62,826 nt of DNA from positions 1 through 62,826 of the forward strand of contig JAFUSD010000041.1 in the NCBI GenBank assembly GCA_017480685.1. Direction: 5' to 3'. The DNA is from Bacteroidaceae bacterium. Its GTDB lineage: Bacteria > Bacteroidota > Bacteroidia > Bacteroidales > Bacteroidaceae. A program made the position numbers and the translations under genes. The notes below the pieces were generated by a model. That model was not told where the DNA came from and did not search any database. It saw only the letters and a program-made list of their open reading frames with translations. Shown in pieces: positions 35,186 to 44,543 of this stretch (its first letter is position 1; each line of letters starts with the position of its first letter).

Positions 35186-36754
35186 TCAATTCAATATCAC
35201 TTCCATCGAACTTGGCAATGTGCGCTCGATGCCGTCGGGACCGATGGCATGAACACGCGATATATAGAAGCGTTTGCCACGTGCCAGACGTCGGAACATA
35301 TCAACTTGACGGTCGGTGAACTTATCGTTTTTAGATACTTCGGGCAGCACGTTACCCATGTTGTCGAAGAATGTGGTCTCGAATGCCACGACACGGAACT
35401 GGATGTCGAGCAGACCGTCGTCGATAGCAGCACTGATACCTCCGGCACTGAGCAATGCGGTCTTGCTCAGCGGCATACCACCTTTGTAGCGGATGGGGTT
35501 GCCCTTATCGTCGGTATATGAAATGTAAGCAGTAGGGTCGGGCAGTTTGCGCACATGGAAAGTGAACTTGCCCATCTCCTGCTGGCGTCCTTCGTTCTCG
35601 GCTGTGACGGTGATGACTACGTCTTCGCCCACCTTCGACGGAGTGGCTATATACTCGCCATCGCTTTTCTTGGTGAGTGTGCCGCCGGTCATCGATGCAG
35701 TCACTTTGTTGGTCGGCACACCAGGCACACTGACACTGATAGGGTTCTGATAACCGGCATAGAGCATGTTCATCATCGTGGCCGACACGGTTGCAGTCGG
35801 TTCGACTACGGTGTATGGCTGCGTGAACTCACGACGTATCACCTCGCCGTTTCCGTTCTTCATCATGAGGTAGCCGCGCAGGGTGAAGTCGCCTGTAGAG
35901 TTGCAGATGGTTTCATAACGTCCGTTCGACGACTGCAGCAACGTGTTGTTGATGTAGATGTCGGGACGCTGGGTGGTATCGACTGCGGCCATGATGATTT
36001 GTGCCGAGAACTTTCCGCCACGCACCACGGTTTGTGATGTAGGTATGACGTAGGCGTTGATTTCGTTTACACGCACATCCTTGATGTCGATATTCGATAC
36101 AAGGCGGTGCAGCACCTCACCCTCAGCACTGCGCACGTCGTTCTGCAGTTTGGTGAGCAATGTGACCGATGCAGCCACGGGATTGTTCTCAAACATGTAT
36201 TCCTGCCAGTTCTTGCCTTGCAGACGTCCCTTCTCGGGCACATCGGTCGAGAGGTTGGCAGCAATGAGTTCCTTCTGACGCTCGTCGGTGAGCATCGATG
36301 TGATGCTGTCGCGATAGGCATTGATTGCATTGAAGAGTCTTCCGCCCTTACCTACACCAGGAGCCAGCATGACGTATGTGGCAGCTTCGAGGTTCTCCTG
36401 TCCGCGTATGTTGTTGATGTCGCCATCGGCTCCGTCGGCCTCACGCACGATTTCCCATTTCAGGTCTTCGGCAAACTGATAGAGCGAGTCGGACATGGCC
36501 TTCACCGCCTGAGCGCGGTTGTACCACTCGCGGGTCTTCTCCGGATTCTGCTGCATGGCCTCCTCCAGGGTCTTATATATAGCCTCGTTTTGCAGCGAGA
36601 CATTGTCTTTACTTTTAGTCAAACCATCGTTCACAAGCGAGAAACCTTTCAGTACATCCGAACTGACGTTCAATGCAAGCATTGCCATCAGCACCAGATA
36701 CATCAGGTTGATCATCTTCTGACGCGGTGATTGTCTTCTTTTCTTTATAGCCAT
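35186..36754 (-). CDS. porM: Type IX secretion system inner-membrane protein PorM/GldM
   Basis: 522 residues. One N-terminal transmembrane helix (MINLMYLVLMAMLALNVSSD) follows a basic cytoplasmic start (MAIKKRRQSPRQK), as in GldM. The large periplasmic part has a helical first domain and immunoglobulin-like later domains. With PorL it forms the proton-powered T9SS/gliding motor that reaches across the periplasm to the PorK/N ring. Gene order porK-L-M-N is conserved here. Confidence 0.95.
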   Translation of the reverse strand: MAIKKRRQSPRQKMINLMYLVLMAMLALNVSSDVLKGFSLVNDGLTKSKDNVSLQNEAIYKTLEEAMQQNPEKTREWYNRAQAVKAMSDSLYQFAEDLKWEIVREADGADGDINNIRGQENLEAATYVMLAPGVGKGGRLFNAINAYRDSITSMLTDERQKELIAANLSTDVPEKGRLQGKNWQEYMFENNPVAASVTLLTKLQNDVRSAEGEVLHRLVSNIDIKDVRVNEINAYVIPTSQTVVRGGKFSAQIIMAAVDTTQRPDIYINNTLLQSSNGRYETICNSTGDFTLRGYLMMKNGNGEVIRREFTQPYTVVEPTATVSATMMNMLYAGYQNPISVSVPGVPTNKVTASMTGGTLTKKSDGEYIATPSKVGEDVVITVTAENEGRQQEMGKFTFHVRKLPDPTAYISYTDDKGNPIRYKGGMPLSKTALLSAGGISAAIDDGLLDIQFRVVAFETTFFDNMGNVLPEVSKNDKFTDRQVDMFRRLARGKRFYISRVHAIGPDGIERTLPSSMEVILN

Positions 36755-36853
36755 GTTAATAATGAATAATTAATAATGAATAATGAATAGCAGAATGTTG
36801 TCAATACATGACATTTGGTCTATACTATCCATTTGGCTTGCGTGTTTTGAGTT

Positions 36854-37678
36854 TTACGCTTTGTTCACCATGTTTACTTTGAGGGCCTCAACCATGCGCG
36901 AATACACCTGATTGAGTTCTTCAAGCTGCTCGGCCAGTCGGCGCGTCTGTGCATTGACATCATCTACAGTTGCACTTTGTACGCTCACGCTACGCAGCTG
37001 CATCTCGTAGAAGCGGTTGATGCTGGTGAGTGTGCGGTTCATGGTCTCCATCTCTTCCGAGTCGCGGGTGAGTCGTGCCGACTGCTCTGCCACCTTCTGC
37101 AGGATGTCGGTCAGTTCCTTGAGCTGGTCTACGTAGGTCTGTGTGGCTTCCTGCATCTCGGGGCACATGCCTGCAAATTGCGGTGACATGATTGGTGAGC
37201 CTGCAATAGCTCCTGCCAGTTGTGCTGCATCGATGTTTCCACCTTCGGCTGCCGGCTGAGATGCGATGGCTGCCACTTGTCCTTCGGTTGCTGGTTGTGC
37301 ACTGCCACCACCGCCGATGATGATTGTGCCGCCACCTGGAACGCCACCTCCTACCACGACGGTTCCACCGCCTATAGCGGTTGTGGCTGGCTCGCCTGTG
37401 GCGGTTGTGGCTGGTTCGCCTGTGGCTGTGTCGGCTGTCGTTTCTTCTTTTCCATCGTCGTCGTAGAGGCGTTCGAAACCTGCGAGGAAGAACACGATGA
37501 CCTCTGTGCCCATTCCGAGGAAGAGCATGAAGTCGGCTCCCTTGATGTGGGTTATCTTGAACAGTGCACCGAGAATCACGATTGATGCACCCCAGCTATA
37601 TGCGTAGTTCAGGAATTGCTGACCTGTGCGGCTGTCCATCCAGGTCTGCATCTTTGATATGATATTGTTCTTTGCCAT
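36854..37678 (-). CDS. porL: Type IX secretion system motor protein PorL/GldL
   Basis: 274 residues with two transmembrane helices near residues 28-40 and 49-66. The second carries the conserved GTE motif (E59), the proton-translocation glutamate of GldL; K41 lies at the end of helix 1. Between the membrane part and the C-terminal helical region is a low-complexity segment (TATGEPATTATGEP repeats, then Gly/Val-rich), longer than I would expect in the family. The C-terminal cytoplasmic region is coiled-coil-like (QTYVDQLKELTDILQKVAEQ). It lies 99 bases before porM, with an AT-rich spacer. Confidence 0.93.
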   Translation of the reverse strand: MAKNNIISKMQTWMDSRTGQQFLNYAYSWGASIVILGALFKITHIKGADFMLFLGMGTEVIVFFLAGFERLYDDDGKEETTADTATGEPATTATGEPATTAIGGGTVVVGGGVPGGGTIIIGGGGSAQPATEGQVAAIASQPAAEGGNIDAAQLAGAIAGSPIMSPQFAGMCPEMQEATQTYVDQLKELTDILQKVAEQSARLTRDSEEMETMNRTLTSINRFYEMQLRSVSVQSATVDDVNAQTRRLAEQLEELNQVYSRMVEALKVNMVNKA

Positions 37679-37735
37679 TGCTTTTCTATGGGTTTTTACA
37701 ATCTGTTGTGTGTTTATATGATTGTGTGTTTGTGT

Positions 37736-39163
37736 TTATTTCTTCTGTTTGCTTGCGGTGCCCACTTGTGTACGTACGCATCGGAATCCGACGAACGAGC
37801 GTCCCACGTTCTGGTATTCGTATGAACGCCATGCCGACTTGATGAAGCTCTCGGGGTCTTTCCACGAACCTCCGCGCACCGATTTCTTTTTCAGTGCGTA
37901 TGGGTCTTCGAGTGCTGCGTTGTATTTCAAGGTCGGGTTCATGTCGCTCATCGACAGGATTCCTGCTTCGGTATAAACGGTCGATGTCCATTCAGCCACG
38001 TTGCCTGCCATGTCGTACAGGCCGTTGGAGTTTGGCGAATAGATGCCTACTTTCGATGTGATGAGGTTGCCGTCCATGGTGTAGTTGCCGCGGTCGGGCT
38101 TGAAGTTGGCGTAGAAGCATCCCTTGTCGCTCTTCACGTCGGGGTTCTCCCATGGCAGTTCGTTGCCGTCTCGGCCGCGTGCTGCATATTCCCATTCTGC
38201 CTCGGTCGGCAGTCGATAGCGCTGTACGAACTTGGCACTTCCGCCCAGTCCACGCATGAGGTAGTCGGTGCGCCAGTTGCAGTATGCGTTGGCTTGTTCC
38301 CAGTTCACTCCCACTACAGGGTATTCATTGTAATTGGGGTGTGAGAAGTAGAGGCGCATGTATATTTCGTTCTCTGCGTTTTGGAAGTCGTTGACCCAGC
38401 AGGTGGTGTCGGGGTAGATGTTTACGATGTAGGTGTTGACGAAGTCCCACATGCTCGATAGTGGGCGTGTGAGTGTCTGTCGGATGATTCGTCCCTCGTC
38501 GTCGATGTATGCGGTGTCTTTTGATATCATGACCACTTCGTTTTCGTTGACAGCCACGTCGGTGTTGAGGTTACGTTCGGCGGGGTTGAGTCGGTATTTG
38601 CGTTGTGCCGCCATGGTGTAGTCGAATGTTTCGTAGCGGTAGTTCATCTGACTGGCATCGAGCATCTTGGTGCCGTCGAACGGGTGGTAGGTGTATACGC
38701 TGTTGAGTATCTCCTCTTCTTCTTCGTCGGGGTTGCGCCATGGCAGTGCCTTTGCCCAGTTGAGGTGTGGTGTCACTGGGTCTCCGTTTCGGTCTTCCTC
38801 TATTCTGTACTCATCGTATCCGGCATCAGCCAGTCTTTCGCGCAGGATGGAGTCGCGTACCCACTGCACGAATTGTCTGTACTTAGCGTTGCTTACTTCT
38901 GTCTCGTCCATCCAGAATGCGTCGACCGATATTTCACGTTCGGGCATTTGCTTGCCCCACAGGCTGTCGGTGTCGCTGGTTCCCATCTTGAGCGAGCCTC
39001 GCTTGACGAGTACCATTCCGTATGGTGCTGGTTCGGATATTGCCGAGCCTCCCACTCCTGTCACTTCACCTCCGTTGGCTTCGGATGCGCCTCGCGAGCC
39101 CATGCACGATGCCACCGTGATGGCAATGGCGAGTGTGCCCGCAGCTAAAAATCCTTTTCTCAT
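37736..39163 (-). CDS. porK: Type IX secretion system lipoprotein PorK/GldK
   Basis: 475 residues. The signal peptide ends in a lipobox (TVASC, Cys20), so it is an outer-membrane lipoprotein. The mature part has a formylglycine-generating-enzyme-like (SUMF1) fold: MVLVKRGSLKMGTSD, FWMDETEVSNAKYRQF, PVVGVNWEQANAYCNW, RLPTEAEWEYAARG, NVAEWTS and a final RSFVGFRCVR. It forms rings with PorN. The start was placed at 39163 for the lipoprotein signal; the frame upstream to 39418 is non-coding. Confidence 0.95.
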   Translation of the reverse strand: MRKGFLAAGTLAIAITVASCMGSRGASEANGGEVTGVGGSAISEPAPYGMVLVKRGSLKMGTSDTDSLWGKQMPEREISVDAFWMDETEVSNAKYRQFVQWVRDSILRERLADAGYDEYRIEEDRNGDPVTPHLNWAKALPWRNPDEEEEEILNSVYTYHPFDGTKMLDASQMNYRYETFDYTMAAQRKYRLNPAERNLNTDVAVNENEVVMISKDTAYIDDEGRIIRQTLTRPLSSMWDFVNTYIVNIYPDTTCWVNDFQNAENEIYMRLYFSHPNYNEYPVVGVNWEQANAYCNWRTDYLMRGLGGSAKFVQRYRLPTEAEWEYAARGRDGNELPWENPDVKSDKGCFYANFKPDRGNYTMDGNLITSKVGIYSPNSNGLYDMAGNVAEWTSTVYTEAGILSMSDMNPTLKYNAALEDPYALKKKSVRGGSWKDPESFIKSAWRSYEYQNVGRSFVGFRCVRTQVGTASKQKK

Positions 39164-39254
39164 ATATTCTCTATTGTTTTTATATTCGAGTTGGTTTATA
39201 TATAACTGAAATATTGAAGAATTGAAAAATCTGCCGTTCTTCGTTTCTTCGTCT

Positions 39255-40199
39255 CTACAGGAACCTGGCGCTCTTGTGCAGGTTTTTGCCTTTGCGGAAG
39301 AGGTCGAGGTCGGTTTGGTATCTGAATACGAGTTCGTGTGCTCCGTTTTGTATTCCCACTCCTGCGGTGTACATCTGATATGAGTATCCGAGTTGTATGC
39401 CGTGGAAGTTTCCGCCAATCATTGCGGTGACCGATATGTTGGGGCTGTAGCCTACTCCGGCGTAGAACTTGCGTCCTTCATACTCGTATGCCAGTTTGCA
39501 TTGTATGTCTTCGCGCCACGATTGCATGTCGGTCTGCACCATGACGGCTGGGTGTAATGATAATAACGTATTTTTTAATTTTATATTGCCTCCGGCCATA
39601 AAATAATACATGCGCGAGATGCTGATTTCGTATTTTTCTCCCATATTTAGTGTTGGCGCGGTGAGGTGTATGCTTGAGAGTGCGAGCCAGAGTCGTGGGT
39701 GGTAGTAGTATATTCCGGCTCCGAAGTCTACACTCTCGCCCTCGGTCGACGATGATGGGAATGCGGGGTCGTTCTGGTCGTTTAGTATCATGTCTGAGGG
39801 GTCGATTGTTTCGTTCATCATGGCTGCTTGTGCTCCGATTGCGAGTCGTCCCTTTTCTCCGAGTTTTGTGTTGTAGGCATATTGCAGTGCCATGCGTTGG
39901 GTCTTGAATATGCCGATTTGGTCGTTCATGAAGCTGAGTCCGGCTCCGTGGCGTGGGCTTAGTATGTATATTGGTATGTCTGCTCCGGCATACATGGTTA
40001 CGGGTGCGTGTTCGTATCCCGACATTTGTATTGAGTATGCAGCTGCCACGTTGAGCAGTCCGTCGGTTCCTGATATGGCTGGGTTATAGAACGACCTGAG
40101 GGTTGTGAAGTCGCTGAACTGCACATCCCACTGCGCGTGTGCTGCTACTGCTGAGGCGAGCAGCATGGCGGTTGCTATGATCTTTCGTCTACCCATCAT
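39255..40199 (-). CDS. porP: Type IX secretion system outer-membrane protein PorP/SprF
   Basis: 314 residues with a signal peptide ending AAHAQ. The PorP/SprF family core starts with FSDFTTLRSFYNPAISG. A barrel of about 14 strands is likely. PorP-type proteins sit in the outer membrane next to the PorK/N ring. The start directly abuts the TAA of the 7TM-HD gene (TAA then ATGATG), so the two are one transcript; the second ATG is an equally good start. It precedes porK by 91 bases. Confidence 0.93.
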   Translation of the reverse strand: MMGRRKIIATAMLLASAVAAHAQWDVQFSDFTTLRSFYNPAISGTDGLLNVAAAYSIQMSGYEHAPVTMYAGADIPIYILSPRHGAGLSFMNDQIGIFKTQRMALQYAYNTKLGEKGRLAIGAQAAMMNETIDPSDMILNDQNDPAFPSSSTEGESVDFGAGIYYYHPRLWLALSSIHLTAPTLNMGEKYEISISRMYYFMAGGNIKLKNTLLSLHPAVMVQTDMQSWREDIQCKLAYEYEGRKFYAGVGYSPNISVTAMIGGNFHGIQLGYSYQMYTAGVGIQNGAHELVFRYQTDLDLFRKGKNLHKSARFL

Positions 40200-42299
40200 T
40201 TAGTTTAACTGATTATTTTGTTTTTTATTGTCTTCGTCGGCGGTTTTGTTGAGTTCGGGGTATGATATACGGGTGTGGTACATTATCTTGAGTCGTTCTT
40301 TCATTACTTCCTTTGCGTCTGCTATGTCTTTGAATGTGATGGGGCATTGCTTGAAGAATCCTTCGCTCACCTGACTGTCGACCAGTTTGTCGACCAGGTT
40401 GCCTATTGCTTCCTCGGTGTATTCGCCCAGGCTTCTCGATGCTGCCTCGACGGTATCGGCCATCATGAGTATGGCTTCCTCCTTGGTTGAGGGGTTGGGT
40501 CCGGGATACTGGAAGAGTGTCTCGTCGACCTCTTCGTCGGGGTGCTCGTTCTTGTAGGTCACGAGGAAGTACATGGTCTTGCCTGTGCCGTGGTGCGTGC
40601 GTATGAATCCCTTGATTTGCTCGGGCAGGTTGTATTTGTCGGCCAGGGCTATGCCTCGCTCCACGTGGGCTATTATCACTTCGGCGCTCTTCATGGGGCT
40701 GAGGTGTTTGTGGGGATTGCCTCCGGCTTGGTTTTCGGTGAAGAAGACGGGGCGTTCCATCTTGCCTATGTCGTGGTAGAGTGCTCCGGTCCTCACCAGT
40801 TGTGACTTGGCGTGTATGCGTTTTGCCACTTCGGTGGCGAGGTTGGCCACTTGCATGGAGTGTTGGAATGTGCCTGGTGCTTCTTCCGACATCTTTTGCA
40901 GCAGTGGGTGGTTGATGTTGGATAGTTCGACGAGGGTCACGTCGCTCACAAATCCGAAGACTTTCTCCATGACCCAGAACAGGGGGTAGGTGAAGAGCAG
41001 GAGCAGTCCGCTTATGCAGAAGTATATGAATATGCTGCGTTCGAGGTCGGCCACTTCGGCTCCGATGCTGAATTCGTGGCAGATGTAGAGTGTGCAGTAT
41101 GCCAGTGTGGCTACGATTGATGTGTGTATGATTTGTGAGCGTTGGGTCAGTTCTCTGAGGTTGAGCACCACCACGAGTCCTGCCACGAGGTTGAACAAGA
41201 CGAAGTCATAGGGGTTGTTGAGCGATAGTGATATGAGCAGTATCATGCCTGTGTGGAAGACGTATGCGGTGCGTGAGTCCATGAATACTCTGATGATGAC
41301 TGGCACCATGCTGCACGGCAGCAGGTAGACGTGGAAGAAGTGGTGGCTCACCATGGTCGATGCAATGACCGTGAACAGTGTGATGAGTGAGAAGAGGAGT
41401 ATTGCGCTGCGTGGGTTTTCGAGGTAGTCGGCACGGAACACTGCGAGGTATGTCACGAGTAGTGTTATGATTATTGCCACCAGTCCTATCTGTCCCCAGA
41501 GCATGAGTCCCGAGGTGCCGTTTTCTTCGGCCTTGCGGTTTATGATGGTTTCATAGGAGCGCAGTTTCTGGAAGATGTCTTCGGTGATGAGTTCGCCGCG
41601 GTCTACTATCTTTTCGTTCACTCTCACGAATCCCAGGCTTGATGACATGGCCTCGGTCTCGGCTTGCAGTTCGGCAGCCGACTTGGCGTAGTCGTACTCC
41701 AGGTTTTCGCGCAGCACGGTGTTTATGTTCAGGTGGCTTATGTCTGATGGTGTGTAGCGGCTGTCGGCATGGGTTATGTATTGGTATGCCTCGTGTGTCG
41801 ACATGATGCGGCTCAGCGGCACCACTTGTGCTTCGTTGCCGTGTATTATCCTTATGAATGTGGTTCCGGCCTCGCTCAGGCTGTCGCGGTCGGCACCGCT
41901 CATCACTCCGCGGCTGTAGACGCTGTCGAGCATGTTCACCACGTGGCGCTTCAGGGTTTCGTCGCCATCGAGGGCAAGCATGTCGGCTTTCACCGTCTGC
42001 TCCACAGCGGTGAGGTGGGTGAAGTAGGGCATGAAGTGGCGGGCCAGGCTGTCGCTCCGCTGGCTGATGGCGGAGTCGCTCATCTGGATATTGAATTTCT
42101 GGGTCGAGATGATGGTGCCGTAGCGCCATGGCTGCCCCAGCTCGTAGGAGTAGTTGAATCCGCCGGTTCGCGGCAGGAAGTAGGCTATGAGTGCTGTGCT
42201 GACTGCCACGATGGCAATCTTCAGCAGGAAGATGTTCATGGCATGGTCTTTCTGCTGCTGCAGGCGCGTGCGCACACGTTTCTTTGGTTTGAGTTGCAT
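40200..42299 (-). CDS. 7TM-HD phosphohydrolase, PgpH-like (c-di-AMP phosphodiesterase family)
   Basis: 699 residues. It has one N-terminal transmembrane helix after a basic start, an extracytoplasmic 7TMR-HDED-like domain (about 50-255), seven membrane helices (about 265-470) and a cytoplasmic HD domain. HD residues are H509-D510 in GALYHDIGKMERP, preceded by FQHSMQVANLATEVAKRI. Members of this family (PgpH of Listeria) hydrolyse c-di-AMP; substrate here is inferred. It heads the porP-K-L-M-N cluster with no gap to porP, and a promoter box lies just upstream. Confidence 0.9.
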   Translation of the reverse strand: MQLKPKKRVRTRLQQQKDHAMNIFLLKIAIVAVSTALIAYFLPRTGGFNYSYELGQPWRYGTIISTQKFNIQMSDSAISQRSDSLARHFMPYFTHLTAVEQTVKADMLALDGDETLKRHVVNMLDSVYSRGVMSGADRDSLSEAGTTFIRIIHGNEAQVVPLSRIMSTHEAYQYITHADSRYTPSDISHLNINTVLRENLEYDYAKSAAELQAETEAMSSSLGFVRVNEKIVDRGELITEDIFQKLRSYETIINRKAEENGTSGLMLWGQIGLVAIIITLLVTYLAVFRADYLENPRSAILLFSLITLFTVIASTMVSHHFFHVYLLPCSMVPVIIRVFMDSRTAYVFHTGMILLISLSLNNPYDFVLFNLVAGLVVVLNLRELTQRSQIIHTSIVATLAYCTLYICHEFSIGAEVADLERSIFIYFCISGLLLLFTYPLFWVMEKVFGFVSDVTLVELSNINHPLLQKMSEEAPGTFQHSMQVANLATEVAKRIHAKSQLVRTGALYHDIGKMERPVFFTENQAGGNPHKHLSPMKSAEVIIAHVERGIALADKYNLPEQIKGFIRTHHGTGKTMYFLVTYKNEHPDEEVDETLFQYPGPNPSTKEEAILMMADTVEAASRSLGEYTEEAIGNLVDKLVDSQVSEGFFKQCPITFKDIADAKEVMKERLKIMYHTRISYPELNKTADEDNKKQNNQLN

Positions 42300-42318
42300 G
42301 TGGTTTGATTTACTTCGG

Positions 42319-42326
42319 CAAATTTA
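42319..42326 (-). promoter_or_regulatory. Promoter -7 box for the pgpH-like/T9SS operon
   Basis: TAAATTTG on the minus strand, 20 bases before the ATG at 42299. It matches TAnnTTTG; no clear -33 element. Confidence 0.5.
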
Positions 42327-42451
42327 CAAAATAATCGGTAAACTGATGGCAGGGGGAACTTGTTTTTTTGCCTGCAGGCTGCTTTTTCTCTGCTTTTGCC
42401 ATATCACGATGCCTTGGCAGAGCAACTGTGGTTTGCCGATGCCGTTTTTGT

Positions 42452-42552
42452 GAGGATATCCTCGCAGCCTGTTGAGGATATCCTCGCGGCTTGTTGAGGA
42501 TATCCTCGCGGCTTGTTGAGGATATCCTCGCGGCTTGCCAGAGGATATCGTC
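42452..42552. repeat. 22-bp palindromic repeat array 5 (5 copies)
   Basis: GAGGATATCCTC at 42452, 42474, 42496 and 42518, and GAGGATATCGTC at 42541 after a one-base-longer spacer. Spacers are GCAGCCTGTT, GCGGCTTGTT and GCGGCTTGCCA. It lies between the uridine-kinase-like stop and the start of the T9SS operon, 153 bases upstream of the latter. Confidence 0.92.
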
Positions 42553-42587
42553 GTTGTTTTCTGTGTATGCCGGTGGCTGGTGGCGGG

Positions 42588-43586
42588 TCAGTAGTTGAAT
42601 GAGCTCCCGCCCATGAATTCTCTCAGCAGCGATACTGGTGGCAGCAGGCTGAAGTCGTCTATAGGCTTGAACTTGAGCAGCAGCCGGCGCAGGCGGTCGC
42701 TGGTGGGGTATTGCGGTTGGTCGGGGGTGATTTCGGCCAGGATGGGCAGCACCTTGTTGCGCAGCACCGAGAGCTCGTAGAACTGCACACTGTTGAACTC
42801 GGTGTCGGCATATTGCTGGAAGGGGAATACCCACTTGTCTTCACCTCGCCTCACACTGGGCCATCGGTCTATGGTGGCTTGTGGCGAAGCTCCGCGGTAG
42901 CGGTAGTCGCGCAGTATGCGGCGTATGAGGCGGCTGTCTGTGCGCGACACGGCCGAGTCGTCGTCCCATTGTATTGGTGCCAGCGACGAGACGTAGACAC
43001 GGTATTTTGCCTCGTCGGCGATGGCATCGGTGAGCAGGGGGTTGAGGCCGTGTATGCCCTCGAAGATGAGTATCATATCGTCGTCGAGGTGCAGGCGGTG
43101 CCCGCTCATCTGGCTTGTGCCCGAGGCAAAGTCGTAGCGGGGCAACTCAACCTCGCCGCCGCTGAGCAGGATGTCTATGTGTCGGTGCAGCAGGTCGAGG
43201 TCGACGGCATGAATCGACTCATAGTCATACTCGCCGTTTTCGTCGATCGGAGTGCGTGTGCGGTCAACGAAATAATCATCGAGCGACACGGGGTAGGGTT
43301 TCAGATGATTGGCCAGCAGGTGTAGCGAGAGGCGTTTGCTGAACGTGGTCTTGCCGCTCGACGACGGGCCGCTGATGAGCACCACCCTCACATTGCCGCG
43401 GTTGGCTATCGTGTCGGCAATGCGGTCGATGCGCTTGTCCATCATGATTTCCGACATGTTGATGACGTCTTTCGTGTATCCGTCGCGTATGGCATGGTTC
43501 AAGTCGTTGACCGTGCGGAGCTGAATGAAACGTATTTCACCGCTTTTTTTGTCGTGAATCTGTAAAAAAATCTCGTCCCGTTTCAT
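42588..43586 (-). CDS. Uridine kinase-like P-loop protein
   Basis: 332 residues. Walker A GPSSSGKTT (K79) and the uridine-kinase signatures SLDDYFVDR and ELPRYDFASG, plus IFEGIHGLNP, place it in the phosphoribulokinase/uridine kinase family. An N-terminal extension of about 65 residues and a C-terminal region beyond the kinase core make it longer than classic Udk, as is usual for this Bacteroidetes form; the extension resembles the ubiquitin-like/TGS type of start. It probably phosphorylates a nucleoside. The start at 43586 was chosen over longer open frames that are the shadow of the divergent GSCFA gene. Confidence 0.85.
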   Translation of the reverse strand: MKRDEIFLQIHDKKSGEIRFIQLRTVNDLNHAIRDGYTKDVINMSEIMMDKRIDRIADTIANRGNVRVVLISGPSSSGKTTFSKRLSLHLLANHLKPYPVSLDDYFVDRTRTPIDENGEYDYESIHAVDLDLLHRHIDILLSGGEVELPRYDFASGTSQMSGHRLHLDDDMILIFEGIHGLNPLLTDAIADEAKYRVYVSSLAPIQWDDDSAVSRTDSRLIRRILRDYRYRGASPQATIDRWPSVRRGEDKWVFPFQQYADTEFNSVQFYELSVLRNKVLPILAEITPDQPQYPTSDRLRRLLLKFKPIDDFSLLPPVSLLREFMGGSSFNY

Positions 43587-43604
43587 GATATGAATAACTT
43601 TTAC

Positions 43605-43612
43605 TACATTTG
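43605..43612 (+). promoter_or_regulatory. Promoter -7 box for GSCFA-murF-alr
   Basis: TACATTTG, matching TAnnTTTG, about 89 bases before the GTG at 43701. No clear -33 element. Confidence 0.45.
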
Positions 43613-43630
43613 CAAATCGATTTGTGCCGT

Positions 43631-43638
43631 CAAAGTTA
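43631..43638 (-). promoter_or_regulatory. Promoter -7 box for the uridine-kinase-like gene
   Basis: TAACTTTG on the minus strand, 45 bases before the ATG at 43586. It faces away from the plus-strand box at 43605, so the two promoters overlap. Confidence 0.45.
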
Positions 43639-43700
43639 ACACAAAAAACCGAAACGGCCATAGTGACAAACCATAAAATAAAAAAAAAGACGCAGAAAAG

Positions 43701-44543
43701 GTGGAATTCAGCACTAAAGTGGAAACAACAGCCGGCAATATCGGCATCGTCCACACCAACCGCATACTGCTCCTGGGCTCTTGTTTTACCGACAACATAG
43801 GGCAGCGCATGCTTGCCGGCGGCTTCGAGGCAACGGTCAATCCGTGGGGAGCACTCTACAACCCCATGTCGATACTCGACGCCCTGACACGCCCCGACGA
43901 CGAATTCTGCCGCTGGAGCCAGCGAGTGCCCGACCAGCAGCCACAGCCCGAGAGCTACAACCTGCTGATACTGACCTTCGGCACAGCATGGGTGTATCGG
44001 CTTCGGGAAACTGGACGCATAGTGGCCAACTGCAAGAAACAACCAGCAACGCTGTTCAGCAGGCAACGCCTCGCGGTAGACGAGATTGTAGACGCATACG
44101 CCAGATATATAGACCGCCATGTAATGCCATGCAACCAGAAACTGCTGCTCACCGTGAGCCCAATACGCCACCAGAGCGACGGCATGCACGCCAACCAACT
44201 GAGCAAGGCAATACTGCTCATGGCAGCCGACACCCTGTGCAACCGATATCCCGACCACGTGGCATACTTCCCAGCCTACGAAATCATGATGGACGAACTG
44301 CGCGACTACCGGTTCTATGCCGACGACATGCTGCACCCATCGCCCATGGCCGTGGAATACATCTGGCAACGATTCTCGGCCACATACTGCAGCAAACACA
44401 CATTGGCCCTCGTCCATGAATTCGAGAAACTGAACCGAACCCTGGCACACAGGCCGCTCGATGCCGGAAACCCCGAATATCAAACACTGAAATCAGCTAC
44501 TGAACAAAGAATAAAACAACTGAAATATGCAATACAGAATTAG
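43701..44543 (+). CDS. GSCFA domain protein (SGNH-hydrolase-like)
   Basis: 280 residues starting with GTG; no in-frame ATG lies upstream before the promoter. The family motif GSCFTDNIG appears near residue 26, followed by GGFEATVNPWGALYNP. A later TVSPIRHQSDGMHANQLSK and the DDMLHPSP motif suit an SGNH-type esterase or hydrolase. No signal peptide. The end overlaps murF-alr by 17 bases, tying it to cell-wall synthesis genes, but its substrate is unknown. Confidence 0.85.
   Translation: MEFSTKVETTAGNIGIVHTNRILLLGSCFTDNIGQRMLAGGFEATVNPWGALYNPMSILDALTRPDDEFCRWSQRVPDQQPQPESYNLLILTFGTAWVYRLRETGRIVANCKKQPATLFSRQRLAVDEIVDAYARYIDRHVMPCNQKLLLTVSPIRHQSDGMHANQLSKAILLMAADTLCNRYPDHVAYFPAYEIMMDELRDYRFYADDMLHPSPMAVEYIWQRFSATYCSKHTLALVHEFEKLNRTLAHRPLDAGNPEYQTLKSATEQRIKQLKYAIQN

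Noticed and set aside
43587..44483. N-terminal 300-residue extension of the uridine-kinase-like protein
   Set aside because: The extension is the reverse of the GSCFA gene and crosses both promoters; the kinase starts at 43586.
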